Numbered from the stretch's first letter, positions 47,565 through 56,702 are shown. The stretch: 64,000 nt of DNA from Xylanibacillus composti (GCF_018403685.1 NZ_BOVK01000036.1:34518-98517), one strand, 5' to 3'. The notes: generated from the sequence alone by a model not told the origin. Numbers and translations are program-made.

Positions 47565-48143
47565 TTATATCTTGCCCACAGCACGCCGGATTCGATCCAA
47601 TCTCTTGTTAAATTCCGCATCATCCAGAACCGGCTCAGTCTCCACGCTTTCCGGAAGTTCTCCCGCGAGCTCAATCCACGATTTGCATCCCCCGTATTGC
47701 TCCAGCATCGGCAAGAAGATCGGCTCCCGCAAGCGGTGTGCGCGAAGTACGAGCACATGAAGCGGTTGTGTCTTCTTCCAGCGCAAGCGCTCTTCGGCAA
47801 ATGATTCTGTCCAAATATGCTCGTCCTGCAGCTTTTGGAGTTCATTCGCGTCGTGAATGAGCAAATCCTCGACCGCTTCCGCCACAATCGTTATCGGCCA
47901 GCGGCTCTCATCCTTCGGCCATTCCTCCAGTGTCGCATCCAGGATGTGGCGGTCCGCTTCCTTAATTAGATGTTGCTTCTGATGTTCATAGGTAGGAAAC
48001 AGACTGAAATATCGGCTTTGCAATTGAAAATCCCGGGTCTCTTCCGCAATTCCGCCCTTGCGCATCAGCAGCATCTGCTTTCCCTGCTCCAATGCTTTTA
48101 CAGCGGCCGCCCACTCCTTCAAGGCTATTCTCGGCATTTGCAT
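47565..48143 (-). CDS. DUF1802 family protein
   Basis: A 192-aa protein starting MQMPRIALKEWAAAVKALEQ. Conserved-looking parts are LLMRKGGIAEETRDFQL, the SLFPTYEHQKQHLI segment and VLVLRAHRLREPIFLPML near residue 145. This is the pattern of DUF1802 proteins of unknown function in Firmicutes and cyanobacteria. GAGGGGGGAAAAACCAG precedes the ATG. It is divergent from mtnK and lies downstream of no gene on its own strand; its stop is about 95 bp from the suf operator region. No membrane segment. Confidence 0.75.
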   Translation of the reverse strand: MQMPRIALKEWAAAVKALEQGKQMLLMRKGGIAEETRDFQLQSRYFSLFPTYEHQKQHLIKEADRHILDATLEEWPKDESRWPITIVAEAVEDLLIHDANELQKLQDEHIWTESFAEERLRWKKTQPLHVLVLRAHRLREPIFLPMLEQYGGCKSWIELAGELPESVETEPVLDDAEFNKRLDRIRRAVGKI

Positions 48144-48233
48144 CTGGTTTTTCCCCCCTCTTGTCAACCTTCATTATAGGGGTATGTCAGGAAGGAATGC
48201 AAACATCCTCCATGCCGAGATCCCTTTCAGGGA

Positions 48234-48261
48234 TTGCGAGAAATCCTGAATTCGTTATACT
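48234..48261 (+). promoter_or_regulatory. Candidate sigma-A promoter of mtnK-mtnA
   Basis: TTGCGA (48234-48239) and TATACT (48256-48261) are separated by 16 bp and lie 46 bp upstream of the mtnK ATG. I see no S-box (SAM-I) riboswitch in 48144-48307, whereas B. subtilis mtnKA has one; the leader here is too short to hold one. Confidence 0.5.
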
Positions 48262-48307
48262 AAGAAAAAGAATAGAGGGAATGTACCCGGAGGAGGAATT
48301 CAGCCTT

Positions 48308-49528
48308 ATGAGCTCATACCATGCTTTAAGTGAGCAGGAAGCGACCGCATACGCTCGACGCCTTCCTGATTTTTTTGCGCCAGACGCTGAGCTTTCCTGC
48401 CGTGAAATCGGCGACGGCAACCTGAATCTCGTTTTTCACATTCAAGATCAGGGCTCTGGCAAAAGCGTCATTCTGAAACAAGCGCTGCCTTATGCGAAGG
48501 TAGTGGGAGAGTCGTGGCCGCTCACGCTGGATCGCGCCCGCATTGAGAGCGAGGCCCTCGCCGTTCAGGGACGCTTGTGTCCGGAGCTTACCGTTAGGCT
48601 TATTGCCTACGAGCCGGAGCTGGCACTGACCGTAATGGAGGATCTCAGCGATCACGTCATCATGCGGCGCGGACTGATAGAAGGACGCCGCTATCCGCAC
48701 TTTGCCGAGCACATCAGCGAATTTCTGGCGCGGACCCTGTTCTTCACCTCGGATCTTGGAATGAACCAACAGGAGAAGAAAATCCAGACGGGAAGGTTTA
48801 TCAATCCCGAGCTGTGCAAAATAACCGAAGACTTGATTTTCGACGATCCCTATACCGATTCGGAGAACAATTCCTTTGATGAAGCGATTCGCGATGAAGT
48901 GGAACGAATCTGGCAGGACAGCGCCCTGCATCTGGAAGTCATGCTCTTGCGTCAGAAGTTCCTGACTGAAGGACAAGCCCTTCTGCATGGAGACTTGCAT
49001 ACCGGCAGCGTGTTCGTCACGGAAACATCCACGAAGGTCATTGACCCGGAATTTGCCTATTACGGGCCGATGGGCTTCGATGTCGGAGCGATCATCGCCA
49101 ATTTACTGCTCAATTATGCCGCTCAGACAGGCTGGAAGGAAGGCGCAGATCTGGCGGATTACCGCTCGTATCTGCTTCAGACCGCGACCTCCATCTGGGA
49201 ACAATTCCATGTCAAATTTTCCTCGCTCTGGGACGAGCAGCTTGTTGACCGGATGGCTGCTACCCCCGGTTACAAGGAGCATTATATGAAGCAGCTGCTG
49301 CAGGACACAGTCGGATTTGCCGGGTGCAAGATGGTACGCCGCATTATCGGTCTGTCCCATGTTGCCGATATTGACACAATACCGGACGCTTCCCGCAAAG
49401 AAAAGGCGCAGCGACTGGCTCTGGCCATCGGCAAAACGCTCATCAAGCGCAACCGTTCGCTCGCTTCCATTGACGAAGTGTTGGATATCGTCCAGACGCA
49501 ATGGTCGGCCATCGAGCAGGGAAAATAA
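48308..49528 (+). CDS. mtnK: S-methyl-5-thioribose kinase
   Basis: Phosphorylates methylthioribose in the methionine salvage pathway. The 406-aa protein has a kinase fold related to choline kinase: SCREIGDGNLNLVFHIQD with the nucleotide loop, VILKQALPYAK, the catalytic loop LLHGDLHTGSVFV near residue 230 and the DPEFAYYGPMGFDVGAII segment. The start is ATG 48308 (SSYHALSEQEATAYARRL) after GGAGGAATTCAGCC; the reading is open further upstream without support. The gene is followed 3 bp later by mtnA, the next step of the pathway. Confidence 0.96.
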   Translation: MSSYHALSEQEATAYARRLPDFFAPDAELSCREIGDGNLNLVFHIQDQGSGKSVILKQALPYAKVVGESWPLTLDRARIESEALAVQGRLCPELTVRLIAYEPELALTVMEDLSDHVIMRRGLIEGRRYPHFAEHISEFLARTLFFTSDLGMNQQEKKIQTGRFINPELCKITEDLIFDDPYTDSENNSFDEAIRDEVERIWQDSALHLEVMLLRQKFLTEGQALLHGDLHTGSVFVTETSTKVIDPEFAYYGPMGFDVGAIIANLLLNYAAQTGWKEGADLADYRSYLLQTATSIWEQFHVKFSSLWDEQLVDRMAATPGYKEHYMKQLLQDTVGFAGCKMVRRIIGLSHVADIDTIPDASRKEKAQRLALAIGKTLIKRNRSLASIDEVLDIVQTQWSAIEQGK

Positions 49529-49531
49529 GAA

Positions 49532-50614
49532 ATGGGGAATGAGCAGGTGACTACACCATCACAACAAACAGAAGGGCTGCAATCGGTTCGCTGGGCATCT
49601 GACCATCTGGAAATGCTGGACCAGCGTCTTCTCCCTGAAGAAATTGTTTATTTGCAGCTTCGCACACCCGAGGAAGTGTGGGAAGGCATTCGCCACTTGA
49701 AGGTGCGCGGCGCACCTGCGATAGGCATCAGCGCTGCCTTCGGCGTATATCTGGCCATTCAGCACGCTCGGGGCAATACAGCGGAACTGAGGGAGGCAGT
49801 GGAGAAAGCGTGCAGTTATCTCGCTACTTCAAGGCCAACTGCGGTCAATTTGTTCTGGGCATTGGACCGCATGAAGGGAAAGGCAGCTTCCCTTGCCCAG
49901 GATGCGGGACTGGAAGCAGAGTCATTCAAGCAGGCGATGCTGCAAGAAGCGATCCAGATTCAAGCCGAAGATGAGGAAACATGCCGGCTGATCGGCGAAC
50001 ATGCCCTGACTTTATTCAAGGACGGCATGGGGGTATTGACGCACTGCAATGCCGGCGGCTTGGCTACCGCCAAATATGGAACAGCGCTGGCGCCTTTCTA
50101 TCTCGCACAGGAGAAGGGCATGCCATTGAAGGTATTTGCCGATGAAACTCGACCGGTTCTGCAAGGCGCTCGCCTGACGGCATTCGAATTGCAGCAAGCG
50201 GGTGTGGATGTAACCCTTATTTGCGACAATATGGCCGGCATGGTCATGTCCAAGGGCTGGATTCAGGCTGTTATCGTCGGAACGGACCGGGTTGCGGCCA
50301 ACGGCGACGTGGCGAACAAGATCGGCACGTATAGCGTTGCCGTTCTCGCCAAAGCGCACGGCATTCCATTCTATGTAGCTTGCCCCATGTCTACGATCGA
50401 CTTGAACACGCCAACAGGCAAGGAGATCCCGATTGAGGAAAGGCATGAGGATGAAATCACAGTCGGTTTCGGCAAGCGCACCGCGCCTGTCGGGGTCAAG
50501 GTGTACAATCCCGCATTTGACGTTACGCCGCACGAATATGTCACGGCCATCATCACAGAAAAGGGCATTGTCTATCCTTCCTATCAGGAAAATCTGCCCA
50601 AGCTGTTTTCGTAA
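49532..50614 (+). CDS. mtnA: S-methyl-5-thioribose-1-phosphate isomerase
   Basis: Converts methylthioribose-1-phosphate to methylthioribulose-1-phosphate. The 360-aa protein belongs to the eIF2B-like family. Catalytic parts: [19 protein letters not shown] near residue 55, [19 protein letters not shown] with the active Cys near 165, [19 protein letters not shown], and the catalytic Asp in [19 protein letters not shown] near 250. The start ATG 49532 follows AGGGAAAATAAGAA at somewhat long spacing; a GTG five codons on is possible. The rest of the salvage pathway (mtnW, mtnX, mtnB, mtnD) is not in the window. Confidence 0.95.
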   Translation: MGNEQVTTPSQQTEGLQSVRWASDHLEMLDQRLLPEEIVYLQLRTPEEVWEGIRHLKVRGAPAIGISAAFGVYLAIQHARGNTAELREAVEKACSYLATSRPTAVNLFWALDRMKGKAASLAQDAGLEAESFKQAMLQEAIQIQAEDEETCRLIGEHALTLFKDGMGVLTHCNAGGLATAKYGTALAPFYLAQEKGMPLKVFADETRPVLQGARLTAFELQQAGVDVTLICDNMAGMVMSKGWIQAVIVGTDRVAANGDVANKIGTYSVAVLAKAHGIPFYVACPMSTIDLNTPTGKEIPIEERHEDEITVGFGKRTAPVGVKVYNPAFDVTPHEYVTAIITEKGIVYPSYQENLPKLFS

Positions 50615-50626
50615 GCGTCTGTAAAA

Positions 50627-50709
50627 ACTCCGATACGACTGCTGAGTCTGCCCAGCTGTCATGCGCACGGCGCGTGCAGCCGAGAATACTGACTCAGTCG
50701 TATCGGAGT
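50627..50709. repeat. Long inverted repeat between mtnA and yunC
   Basis: ACTCCGATACGACTG (50627-50641) and CAGTCGTATCGGAGT (50695-50709) are a perfect 15-bp pair. An inner GAGTC/GACT extends it, with about 42 nt between. A-rich bases precede and TCGTTTT follows. It sits between convergent mtnA and yunC and could serve as a bidirectional terminator, though the T-run is poor. The long perfect stem is unusual for a plain terminator. Confidence 0.6.
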
Positions 50710-50762
50710 ATCGTTTTAAGCTATTATGCCAACCGCGTCTTCCTTTCCGACCCCTGCACCAG

Positions 50763-51068
50763 CTAGAGCATCTTCAGCATAGCGTCTCTTCCGGACATCC
50801 CTTTCACGATCCCCATCTTTTCTGCCTCTGTCGTTACAGACTCCAACGGTGCGTCCAGCAATTGTTCCAGTGTACGGACTCCCGTTGCTCTTCCTGCGAT
50901 GATTTTTCGATCCTGGAGTTTCTCGTTTAACAGGGCTACATCCAGCGCTCCGCACATAATGTAGCCTTTGTCGGAGGTAATAACCAGCAAAGTCGTTTTT
51001 GGCAATTTGACTTCGATCCCTATGACTGTGCTGCTTTCATCCAATGAAATCGGCTGTACCTGCATCAT
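50763..51068 (-). CDS. yunC: DUF1805 family protein (YunC-like)
   Basis: A 101-aa protein. The pattern VIGIEVKLPKTTLLVITSD, then KGYIMCGALDVALLNEKLQD and RKIIAGRATGVRTLEQLLDA, is the DUF1805/YunC signature. The fold is small alpha/beta; function unknown. The ATG at 51068 was chosen since AAAGGAG lies nine bases upstream. In B. subtilis yunC stands next to yunD; here the YunD-like gene is 13 kb away, so the block was split. It converges with mtnA. Confidence 0.85.
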   Translation of the reverse strand: MMQVQPISLDESSTVIGIEVKLPKTTLLVITSDKGYIMCGALDVALLNEKLQDRKIIAGRATGVRTLEQLLDAPLESVTTEAEKMGIVKGMSGRDAMLKML

Positions 51069-51229
51069 CGGCACCATCTCCTTTCACTGTTGTCTGACCT
51101 GCACCCGACGCCATCGTTCATTTTAGTATATGAGAGAATGGGACGATCGTGTTTCCTTCTCCCGCCCATTCGGTGTATGATAGAAGCAAGTGTTACAGAA
51201 CACCAAACTGTTAGAAAGGCTGAAGACTA

Positions 51230-51733
51230 GTGAGCCATGTGCAACGAAAGAAAAACCATCATTTGTTCACCCTGGAACTCCTCGTGGAAGCATCCAACGA
51301 GAAGGAAGCCATGCAAAAAGTTTCTACTATCCTGAACCAAGAAGCAGTTGTCGATTATAAAATCACCTCAGGTGTGCCAGTAGGCAGCCTGATCCAAGAA
51401 GCCAAGGCGTCGCTCAAGCAAGCGCCCGAACTGCCTCTGACTCAAGCAGCCGAGCCGGCTGCCAATCCGACAGGTTCCAAGGCCGCTTCCACTGAATCCA
51501 AACCGGAAAATGCCAACAACAATCGGCAAATCTCCGAGCTGCTATATCACTTTCGCGACAACAATACCCTCGTCCGGCTGTCTGTGCTCAAGGGCAAGGG
51601 AGTCCGGCAAAGCATCCCTTGCCGTATTCTGAATTTCGATGAGAATACCGGATTGGTTGCGGTTTATCATGTAGATGAAAAATGCGTCTACACCGTGCAT
51701 GTGAATGAAATCGATGATTTCGGCATCAGCTGA
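51230..51733 (+). CDS. Hypothetical two-domain protein
   Basis: A 167-aa protein not recognised. Residues 1-65 look like a small alpha/beta domain (HHLFTLELLVEASNEKEAM, then VVDYKITSGVPVG). Residues 66-100 are an Ala/Pro/Ser/Lys linker. The last 60 aa (LVRLSVLKGKGVRQSIPC, CRILNFDENTGLVAVYHVDE, VYTVHVNEIDDFGIS) form a beta-rich unit resembling SH3- or Sm-like small barrels, judged by pattern only. The start is GTG 51230 after AAAGG with ten-base spacing. No signal peptide or membrane segment. A terminator follows at 51799-51842. Confidence 0.65.
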   Translation: MSHVQRKKNHHLFTLELLVEASNEKEAMQKVSTILNQEAVVDYKITSGVPVGSLIQEAKASLKQAPELPLTQAAEPAANPTGSKAASTESKPENANNNRQISELLYHFRDNNTLVRLSVLKGKGVRQSIPCRILNFDENTGLVAVYHVDEKCVYTVHVNEIDDFGIS

Positions 51734-51748
51734 TGAAGCTTGATCAAC

Positions 51749-51788
51749 CAAAAAAAAGAAGGACAGCCAGTCTTGCTCTGGTTGCCCT
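51749..51788 (-). terminator. Rho-independent terminator of the GGDEF-EAL gene
   Basis: On the minus strand GGGCAACCAG and CTGGCTGTCC form an imperfect 10-bp stem (two G-U or mismatch positions) with a 7-nt loop, followed by TTC and an eight-T run. It is 120 nt after the GGDEF-EAL stop. Confidence 0.7.
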
Positions 51789-51798
51789 CCCGGATGCA

Positions 51799-51842
51799 AA
51801 AGATCTGTCCTCGGACCATTATGGCCGGGGGGACAGATCTTT
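51799..51842 (+). terminator. Hairpin between convergent genes, probable plus-strand terminator
   Basis: AAAGATCTGTCC and GGACAGATCTTT pair perfectly over 12 bp around a 20-nt loop and are followed by TTTGTTGTTCT on the plus strand. It lies 65 bp after the stop of the 167-aa gene; on the minus strand it also ends TTTTGC, so it may act in both directions. Confidence 0.65.
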
Positions 51843-51906
51843 GTTGTTCTATGGCCGTTCCTTCCTGCCGGACGCCTTGTGACGCGATTGCCGCTTGGCA
51901 CCACGG

Positions 51907-53430
51907 CTACAAGTGCAGACCCGCTGCCACTTCATTCCAATTGCTGAAGAAGCTTTCCGCCTTATCCTTCGGGATCGGTTCACTGAAATAATACCCCTGC
52001 ACCTCATGGCAATGATTCTCGCGCAAGTAGTGCAGCTGCTCTACTGTTTCCACGCCTTCTGCAATGACCTGAAGCTTCAAGTGCCTCGCCATGGCGATAA
52101 TCGTAGCGACAATCGCAGCATCATTCGGATCATCCATGATGTCGCGGACGAAGGAGCGGTCAATCTTCAGCTTGTGGATCGGAAACTTCTTCAAATAGCT
52201 GAGCGAGCTGTAGCCTGTGCCAAAATCGTCGATGCTGATCTGAATGCCCAACTGCTTGAGCTGCACCAATGTCTTGACCGTATACTCCACATCCAAAGTC
52301 ATGCTCTCGGTCAGCTCCAGCTCCAGATAGCGGGGTTCCAGTCCGGTTTCCCTGAGCACCTCTGCCACCTGTTCGGGCAGGTTCTGCTGAACGAACTGCC
52401 GTGTAGATAAATTCACGGATACCGGCACCTTCGCATAGCCGAGATCTTGCCATTCTTTATTCTGCTTGCAGGCCTGATACAGCACCCACTTCCCGATTGG
52501 AACGATCATCCCGTTTTCTTCGGCGACAGGGATGAACCGTCCAGGCGGTATCATCCCGCGTTCCGGATGCTTCCAGCGCAGCAGAGCCTCCATCCCGATT
52601 ACCTCGCCTGTCGTCACGTTGACCTGCGGTTGATAATGAAGGATAAACTGCTCGTCCGCCAGCGCCCGCCGCATGTCGTTTTCCATTTGCAGTCGTTCCA
52701 TGGAGCGCATGTTCATGCTGTGGGTATACAGCTGGTAATTGTTCCTTCCCTGTTCTTTCGCGCGAGACAAAGCAAGATCCGCATATTTCATCAGCAGCTC
52801 AGGCGTATCGTCATCTTCCATGCGCATGGAGATGCCCAGAGAGGCGCTGATATGTATGGAATAATCCTGTACTTGGAACGCTGGCTCCAGCCTGTCTGTG
52901 ATGGCAGATACCAGCTCCTCGATATCCTCCTGCCTGTACACACCCGAGTAGAATATCGCGTATTCATCCCCTTCCATACGGGAGAGGAAGTCTTTCACCC
53001 CTACACAGTGCGTCAACCGCTCGGCGATTTGCAAGAGCAGCATATCTCCGCTGTCATGGCCTAATGAGTCGTTGATCAGCTTGAAGCGATCAATGTCGAG
53101 ATAAATGACGACAACGGTTTCGTTCTGATTTCGCAGCATTTGCAAGCGTTCCTCGAGCTTCTCCCGAAACATGCGCCGATTGGGCAGTCCCGTCATGTCG
53201 TCGTAATAGGCCATGTGCTTGATTCTGGCCTCAGACCGCCTGTGATCCAGTTCCTTCTGGCGCTTCTCCTTCGCATCCAGGGCAAACAGCACCATAAAGT
53301 ACAGGCAAGCCGCTGCCGTGATTCCGACGAACCATGCATGCTGCAGCTGCCAGTATACCCACGCTGCACTGCCCAGCAAATATAAAACCAGAACTGGCAG
53401 GAAGTACAGGTTACGTGTCTTCCTCCGCAA
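51907..53430 (-). CDS. GGDEF-EAL protein, cyclic di-GMP metabolism
   Basis: A 507-aa membrane protein: two hydrophobic segments near the N terminus (FLPVLVLYLLGSAAWVYW and WFVGITAAACLYFMVLFAL), a GGDEF domain (about residues 75-240) and an EAL domain (about 250-500). The GGDEF signature reads EGDEY, a variant that may or may not make c-di-GMP. The EAL domain has EALLRWKHP, ELTES, IDDFGTGYSSLSYLKKFP and DRSFVRDI, all intact, so phosphodiesterase activity is likely. The TTG start at 53430 follows GGGGGGG; upstream frame to 53562 is open. The start is uncertain by up to 44 codons. Confidence 0.88.
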   Translation of the reverse strand: MRRKTRNLYFLPVLVLYLLGSAAWVYWQLQHAWFVGITAAACLYFMVLFALDAKEKRQKELDHRRSEARIKHMAYYDDMTGLPNRRMFREKLEERLQMLRNQNETVVVIYLDIDRFKLINDSLGHDSGDMLLLQIAERLTHCVGVKDFLSRMEGDEYAIFYSGVYRQEDIEELVSAITDRLEPAFQVQDYSIHISASLGISMRMEDDDTPELLMKYADLALSRAKEQGRNNYQLYTHSMNMRSMERLQMENDMRRALADEQFILHYQPQVNVTTGEVIGMEALLRWKHPERGMIPPGRFIPVAEENGMIVPIGKWVLYQACKQNKEWQDLGYAKVPVSVNLSTRQFVQQNLPEQVAEVLRETGLEPRYLELELTESMTLDVEYTVKTLVQLKQLGIQISIDDFGTGYSSLSYLKKFPIHKLKIDRSFVRDIMDDPNDAAIVATIIAMARHLKLQVIAEGVETVEQLHYLRENHCHEVQGYYFSEPIPKDKAESFFSNWNEVAAGLHL

Positions 53431-53622
53431 TGGAACCCCCCCTGTCCCTCCAATACAATCGCTCTTCGAAAAGCGGCCTTCCTTGCCAGCCTCTTTCCTT
53501 TCTCCCATTCGGATGCGCTGCAGTGGTTGTTTGATAAACGCTTTCCAAGTCCATTTTACCACTTATTCTCGTTTTTTTGACAAATTCCTGCTATTTCCTC
53601 GCCAAAATATCATATTCTTTAT

Positions 53623-54000
53623 TTACAATTCTGATTTTTTCACACTCAAGCCGAGCAGAATCCATCCAAGAATGAAAGATACACCGCCCAGCGGCGTAAT
53701 GGCGCCAAGCCAGGTCACGCCTGTAGCCACCAAAATATAGAGACTTCCAGAAAAAAGCGCTATCCCCGCAACAAACAGACGCCCCGCCCAAACCAGTGGT
53801 GAAGACGGCTTCTGCCCTCTGGCAGCCAAGCCTGTCAAGAACAGTGCAATCGCATGATAAAACTGGTACTGCACGGCTGTTTCGTAAGTTCCCATCCGCT
53901 CCGGCGATACCCGATCCTCGAGGGCATGCGCGCCGAATGCGCCCAGCGCTACCGCCAGCATTGCCAGCATACTTGCCCAGAACATCAATTTGGCAGCCAT
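53623..54000 (-). CDS. DUF423 family membrane protein
   Basis: A 125-aa protein with four hydrophobic segments: an N-terminal AAKLMFWASMLAMLAVALGA, then QYQFYHAIALFLTGLAA, then VWAGRLFVAGIALFSGSLYI, and a last WLGAITPLGGVSFILGWILL. The motifs ALGAFGAHAL and TPLGGVSFILGW are typical of DUF423 (YwdK-like) inner membrane proteins of unknown function. ATG 54000 follows AGGAGGTTGAGAATT. It lies alone, divergent from the DUF4190 gene. Confidence 0.85.
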   Translation of the reverse strand: MAAKLMFWASMLAMLAVALGAFGAHALEDRVSPERMGTYETAVQYQFYHAIALFLTGLAARGQKPSSPLVWAGRLFVAGIALFSGSLYILVATGVTWLGAITPLGGVSFILGWILLGLSVKKSEL

Positions 54001-54187
54001 AATTCTCAACCTCCTGTTATTGTCCCGTATTCTTTTCCATCATAACGAATCATCGACGAAAAATAAATCGCAAGCAGGATTTTGCATTTGTTGCGAGAAT
54101 GTAAGACAATGTTAAATAAGAAATCCGAGAGTGGGAATCCGACAACTGAAATGACGGTTCACCGAAAAAGGAAGGAGTCAACACGTA

Positions 54188-54628
54188 ATGGAATCTAATG
54201 AACAGCAACAGCAAGGGCAGCAGCCGGCATTTTCCGAAGCCCCTTCAGCATCGGGCATGCAGGCGCCTGAGAAGCATTCCGGCCTGGGAATAGCCGCTAC
54301 TGTGCTTGGGGTGCTCGCCATCATTCTGGCGATGATCGGTTTTGGCATGGCGCTTAGCAATCAGGATATTCTGGGCAGCTTCGATCCAGACATCGCCGAT
54401 CCTTATAATTTGACCGCCGAAGAACAGCAGGTCGTCATGGTGCTCGGTCTGATTGGTCTGTGCTTCCTGGGCGGCGGCCTGCTTACGCTCATCGGCATCA
54501 TTATGGGTCTTATCAGCTTGTTCAATAAGCAGCGCAAGAAGCTGTTTCCCATATTGGGTACCGTCCTGTCCGCAGTGCCGTTGGTGCTGTTTCTCTTCTA
54601 TACGATTATCGGAGCTTCCATCGCTTGA
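54188..54628 (+). CDS. DUF4190-like small membrane protein
   Basis: A 146-aa protein. The first 30 aa are Gln/Pro/Ala/Ser-rich and look disordered and cytoplasmic (QQQQGQQPAFSEAP). Three hydrophobic segments follow: GLGIAATVLGVLAIILAMIG, then VVMVLGLIGLCFLGGGLLTL which continues GIIMGLISLF, and a C-terminal ILGTVLSAVPLVLFLFY. The order is that of DUF4190-type proteins, whose role is unknown. AAGGAGTCAACACGTA precedes the ATG. A strong terminator follows at once, so it is a single-gene unit. Confidence 0.72.
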   Translation: MESNEQQQQGQQPAFSEAPSASGMQAPEKHSGLGIAATVLGVLAIILAMIGFGMALSNQDILGSFDPDIADPYNLTAEEQQVVMVLGLIGLCFLGGGLLTLIGIIMGLISLFNKQRKKLFPILGTVLSAVPLVLFLFYTIIGASIA

Positions 54629-54653
54629 GGCCTTTGCTCCATGGTTCAAGCGA

Positions 54654-54707
54654 ATGCGCGCAACGGCAAACCTGTCCATTCAGGCTTGCCGGCTGCGCGT
54701 TTTTTTT
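54654..54707 (+). terminator. Rho-independent terminator after the DUF4190 gene
   Basis: GCGCGCAACGGCAAACCTG pairs with CAGGCTTGCCGGCTGCGCG (two small bulges) around TCCATT, followed by eight T residues. Confidence 0.88.
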
Positions 54708-54838
54708 GTTTGGAACGCTTTTCGGCATAACATCCTCAGGTTCGAATTTTGTGTAAGTTTCTCCCCTTTACAAGCGACCTGTTCCGTGGTTAAGTAATTG
54801 AAGACTAGAGAAAAGCCGCACCTGTGGAGGGATCAACC

Positions 54839-56635
54839 TTGGATAGAAGCTTGAACGAAACGCTGGACATGGAGCGAATGTTCGACGACCGCTCTTTGGC
54901 CGTAGGCAGACCTGCCAAATTTTTGATGACGCTGTATAAGCCGCATCTTGGCAAAATCCTGCTGTCGATTTTCTTTTTTCTCATTAAGAGCTCACCCGCG
55001 TGGGCGCTGCCGATCGTCACAGCCAACCTGATCAACATCGCCACGCATCCGGATGAACACAGCATGAAAGCGGTATGGATCAACTTGATAGTGATGGCTG
55101 TTGTATTGGTTCAAAATATCCCTACCCATTCGCTATACATTCATTTTGCGAGCAAGGCGATCCGCTTCGTGGAAGCCGGCTTGCGGAGCACGCTGGTGCG
55201 CAAGCTGCAGCATCTGTCGATGGCTGCTCATGGCGAGCTGAAGTCAGGCAAGCTTCAGGCGAAGGTGCTGCGCGATGTGGAAGCGATCGAATTTCTCTCG
55301 AAGCAGATGATGATCTCGGTATTGTCTGCCGTCATGAATATGGCCGTATCGCTCATTATTGTCTACACGCACAGTGTTAGCGTGTTCGCCTTTTTCTTCA
55401 TGACTATACCGACATCGGTCTTCTTGATTTCCCAATTCCGCAAGCGCATTCGCCGTACGAACAACGAATTCCGGAAGGAAATCGAGGAGATGTCCGGGAC
55501 CGTCTCGGAAATGGTGGAGATGCTCCCTGTTACCCGTGCACACGGCCTGGAGAAAGTCGCCATCGACAAGGTCGACACTTCCTTGCGCCGCTTGAAGGGA
55601 CGGGGCATTCGTCTGGACATGCTGGAGGCTTACTTTTCCTCCTCTAACTGGGTTACCTTTCAGCTGTTTCAGCTGGCTTGTCTGGGCTTCACGTCGGTAT
55701 TGGCCTATAGGGGCTCCATTCCCGTTGGCGACATCGTTCTCTATCAAGGGTTCTTTAACATGATCATGATGTCCGTGAACCAGCTGCTGAACGTCTATCC
55801 GATGATTGCCAAAGGATTCGAGTCCATACACTCAGTTACAGAAATTTTGCTGAACGAGGATACGGAAGAGTACAAGGGCAAGCGCAAGCCTGGCCAAATC
55901 CGCGGTGAAATTGATTTTGAGCGGGTCAGCTTCAGCTACCGGGATTCGGACAAGCACGTGCTGCGCAACATGAGCCTGCATGTGAAGCCAGGCGAGACCG
56001 TAGCCTTCGTCGGCGAATCCGGCGCCGGCAAGTCGACGATTCTGAATCTGCTGATTGGCTTCTACAAGCCGACCGAGGGGCAAATCTCCATCGACGGCAT
56101 CCCGATGAATGAGCTCGACATGCTGGAATACCGCAAATCACTGGCCGTTGTCCTGCAGAACAGCATCCTGTTCTCCGGTTCCATCCGCGACAACATCACC
56201 TACGGCCTGCCTGACATTAGCGAAGAGCGAATCTGGGAAGTTGTCGATATGGCGAATTTGCGCGATGTAGTCGAACAGCTGCCAGACGGTCTCGACACCT
56301 TGATCGGCGAGCACGGCGGACGGCTGTCGGGCGGACAGCGCCAGCGGATTGCCATTGCCCGCGCTCTTATCCGCGATCCGCGCATCATTATCTTGGATGA
56401 GGCTACCTCGGCGCTCGACAACATCTCCGAGCACAAGGTGCAGCAAGCTATGCGCCGCTTGATCAAGGGCAGAACGACATTCGTCGTTGCCCACCGTCTG
56501 TCCACTATCCGCGATGCAGACCGCATCGTGGTGATGAAGAAAGGTCAGATCGCCGAATCCGGCACCTATGACGAGCTGCTTCAACGCCGCGGTGAATTTT
56601 ATGAAATGGAAGCATTGCAAACAAGCGCGCTGTAA
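54839..56635 (+). CDS. ABC transporter, fused membrane and ATPase domains (exporter type)
   Basis: A 598-aa half-transporter. The N-terminal membrane domain covers about residues 30-330 with six spans, including IWINLIVMAVVLVQNIPTHS and VFAFFFMTIPTSVFLISQF. The ATPase domain (about 355-590) has Walker A GESGAGKSTILNLL, Q-loop VLQNSILFSGS, signature LSGGQRQRIAIARAL, Walker B IIILDEATSALD and the His in VVAHRLSTIRDAD. It should act as a homodimer exporter; cargo unknown. Start: TTG 54839 after GGAGGGATCAACC. It is monocistronic, with a terminator overlapping its stop. Confidence 0.93.
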   Translation: MDRSLNETLDMERMFDDRSLAVGRPAKFLMTLYKPHLGKILLSIFFFLIKSSPAWALPIVTANLINIATHPDEHSMKAVWINLIVMAVVLVQNIPTHSLYIHFASKAIRFVEAGLRSTLVRKLQHLSMAAHGELKSGKLQAKVLRDVEAIEFLSKQMMISVLSAVMNMAVSLIIVYTHSVSVFAFFFMTIPTSVFLISQFRKRIRRTNNEFRKEIEEMSGTVSEMVEMLPVTRAHGLEKVAIDKVDTSLRRLKGRGIRLDMLEAYFSSSNWVTFQLFQLACLGFTSVLAYRGSIPVGDIVLYQGFFNMIMMSVNQLLNVYPMIAKGFESIHSVTEILLNEDTEEYKGKRKPGQIRGEIDFERVSFSYRDSDKHVLRNMSLHVKPGETVAFVGESGAGKSTILNLLIGFYKPTEGQISIDGIPMNELDMLEYRKSLAVVLQNSILFSGSIRDNITYGLPDISEERIWEVVDMANLRDVVEQLPDGLDTLIGEHGGRLSGGQRQRIAIARALIRDPRIIILDEATSALDNISEHKVQQAMRRLIKGRTTFVVAHRLSTIRDADRIVVMKKGQIAESGTYDELLQRRGEFYEMEALQTSAL

Positions 56636-56653
56636 TCAGCGCGCTTGTTTTTG
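56619..56653 (+). terminator. Rho-independent terminator of the ABC transporter gene
   Basis: AAACAAGCGCGCT and AGCGCGCTTGTTT pair perfectly over 13 bp with a 6-nt loop GTAATC that contains the TAA stop codon (56633-56635), followed by TTTG. The hairpin begins inside the coding sequence. Confidence 0.9.
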
Positions 56654-56702
56654 CGTTGTTCGAGATATTCTATGTTGACAGCTGTTTCAGAGGAAGCCGT
56701 TG

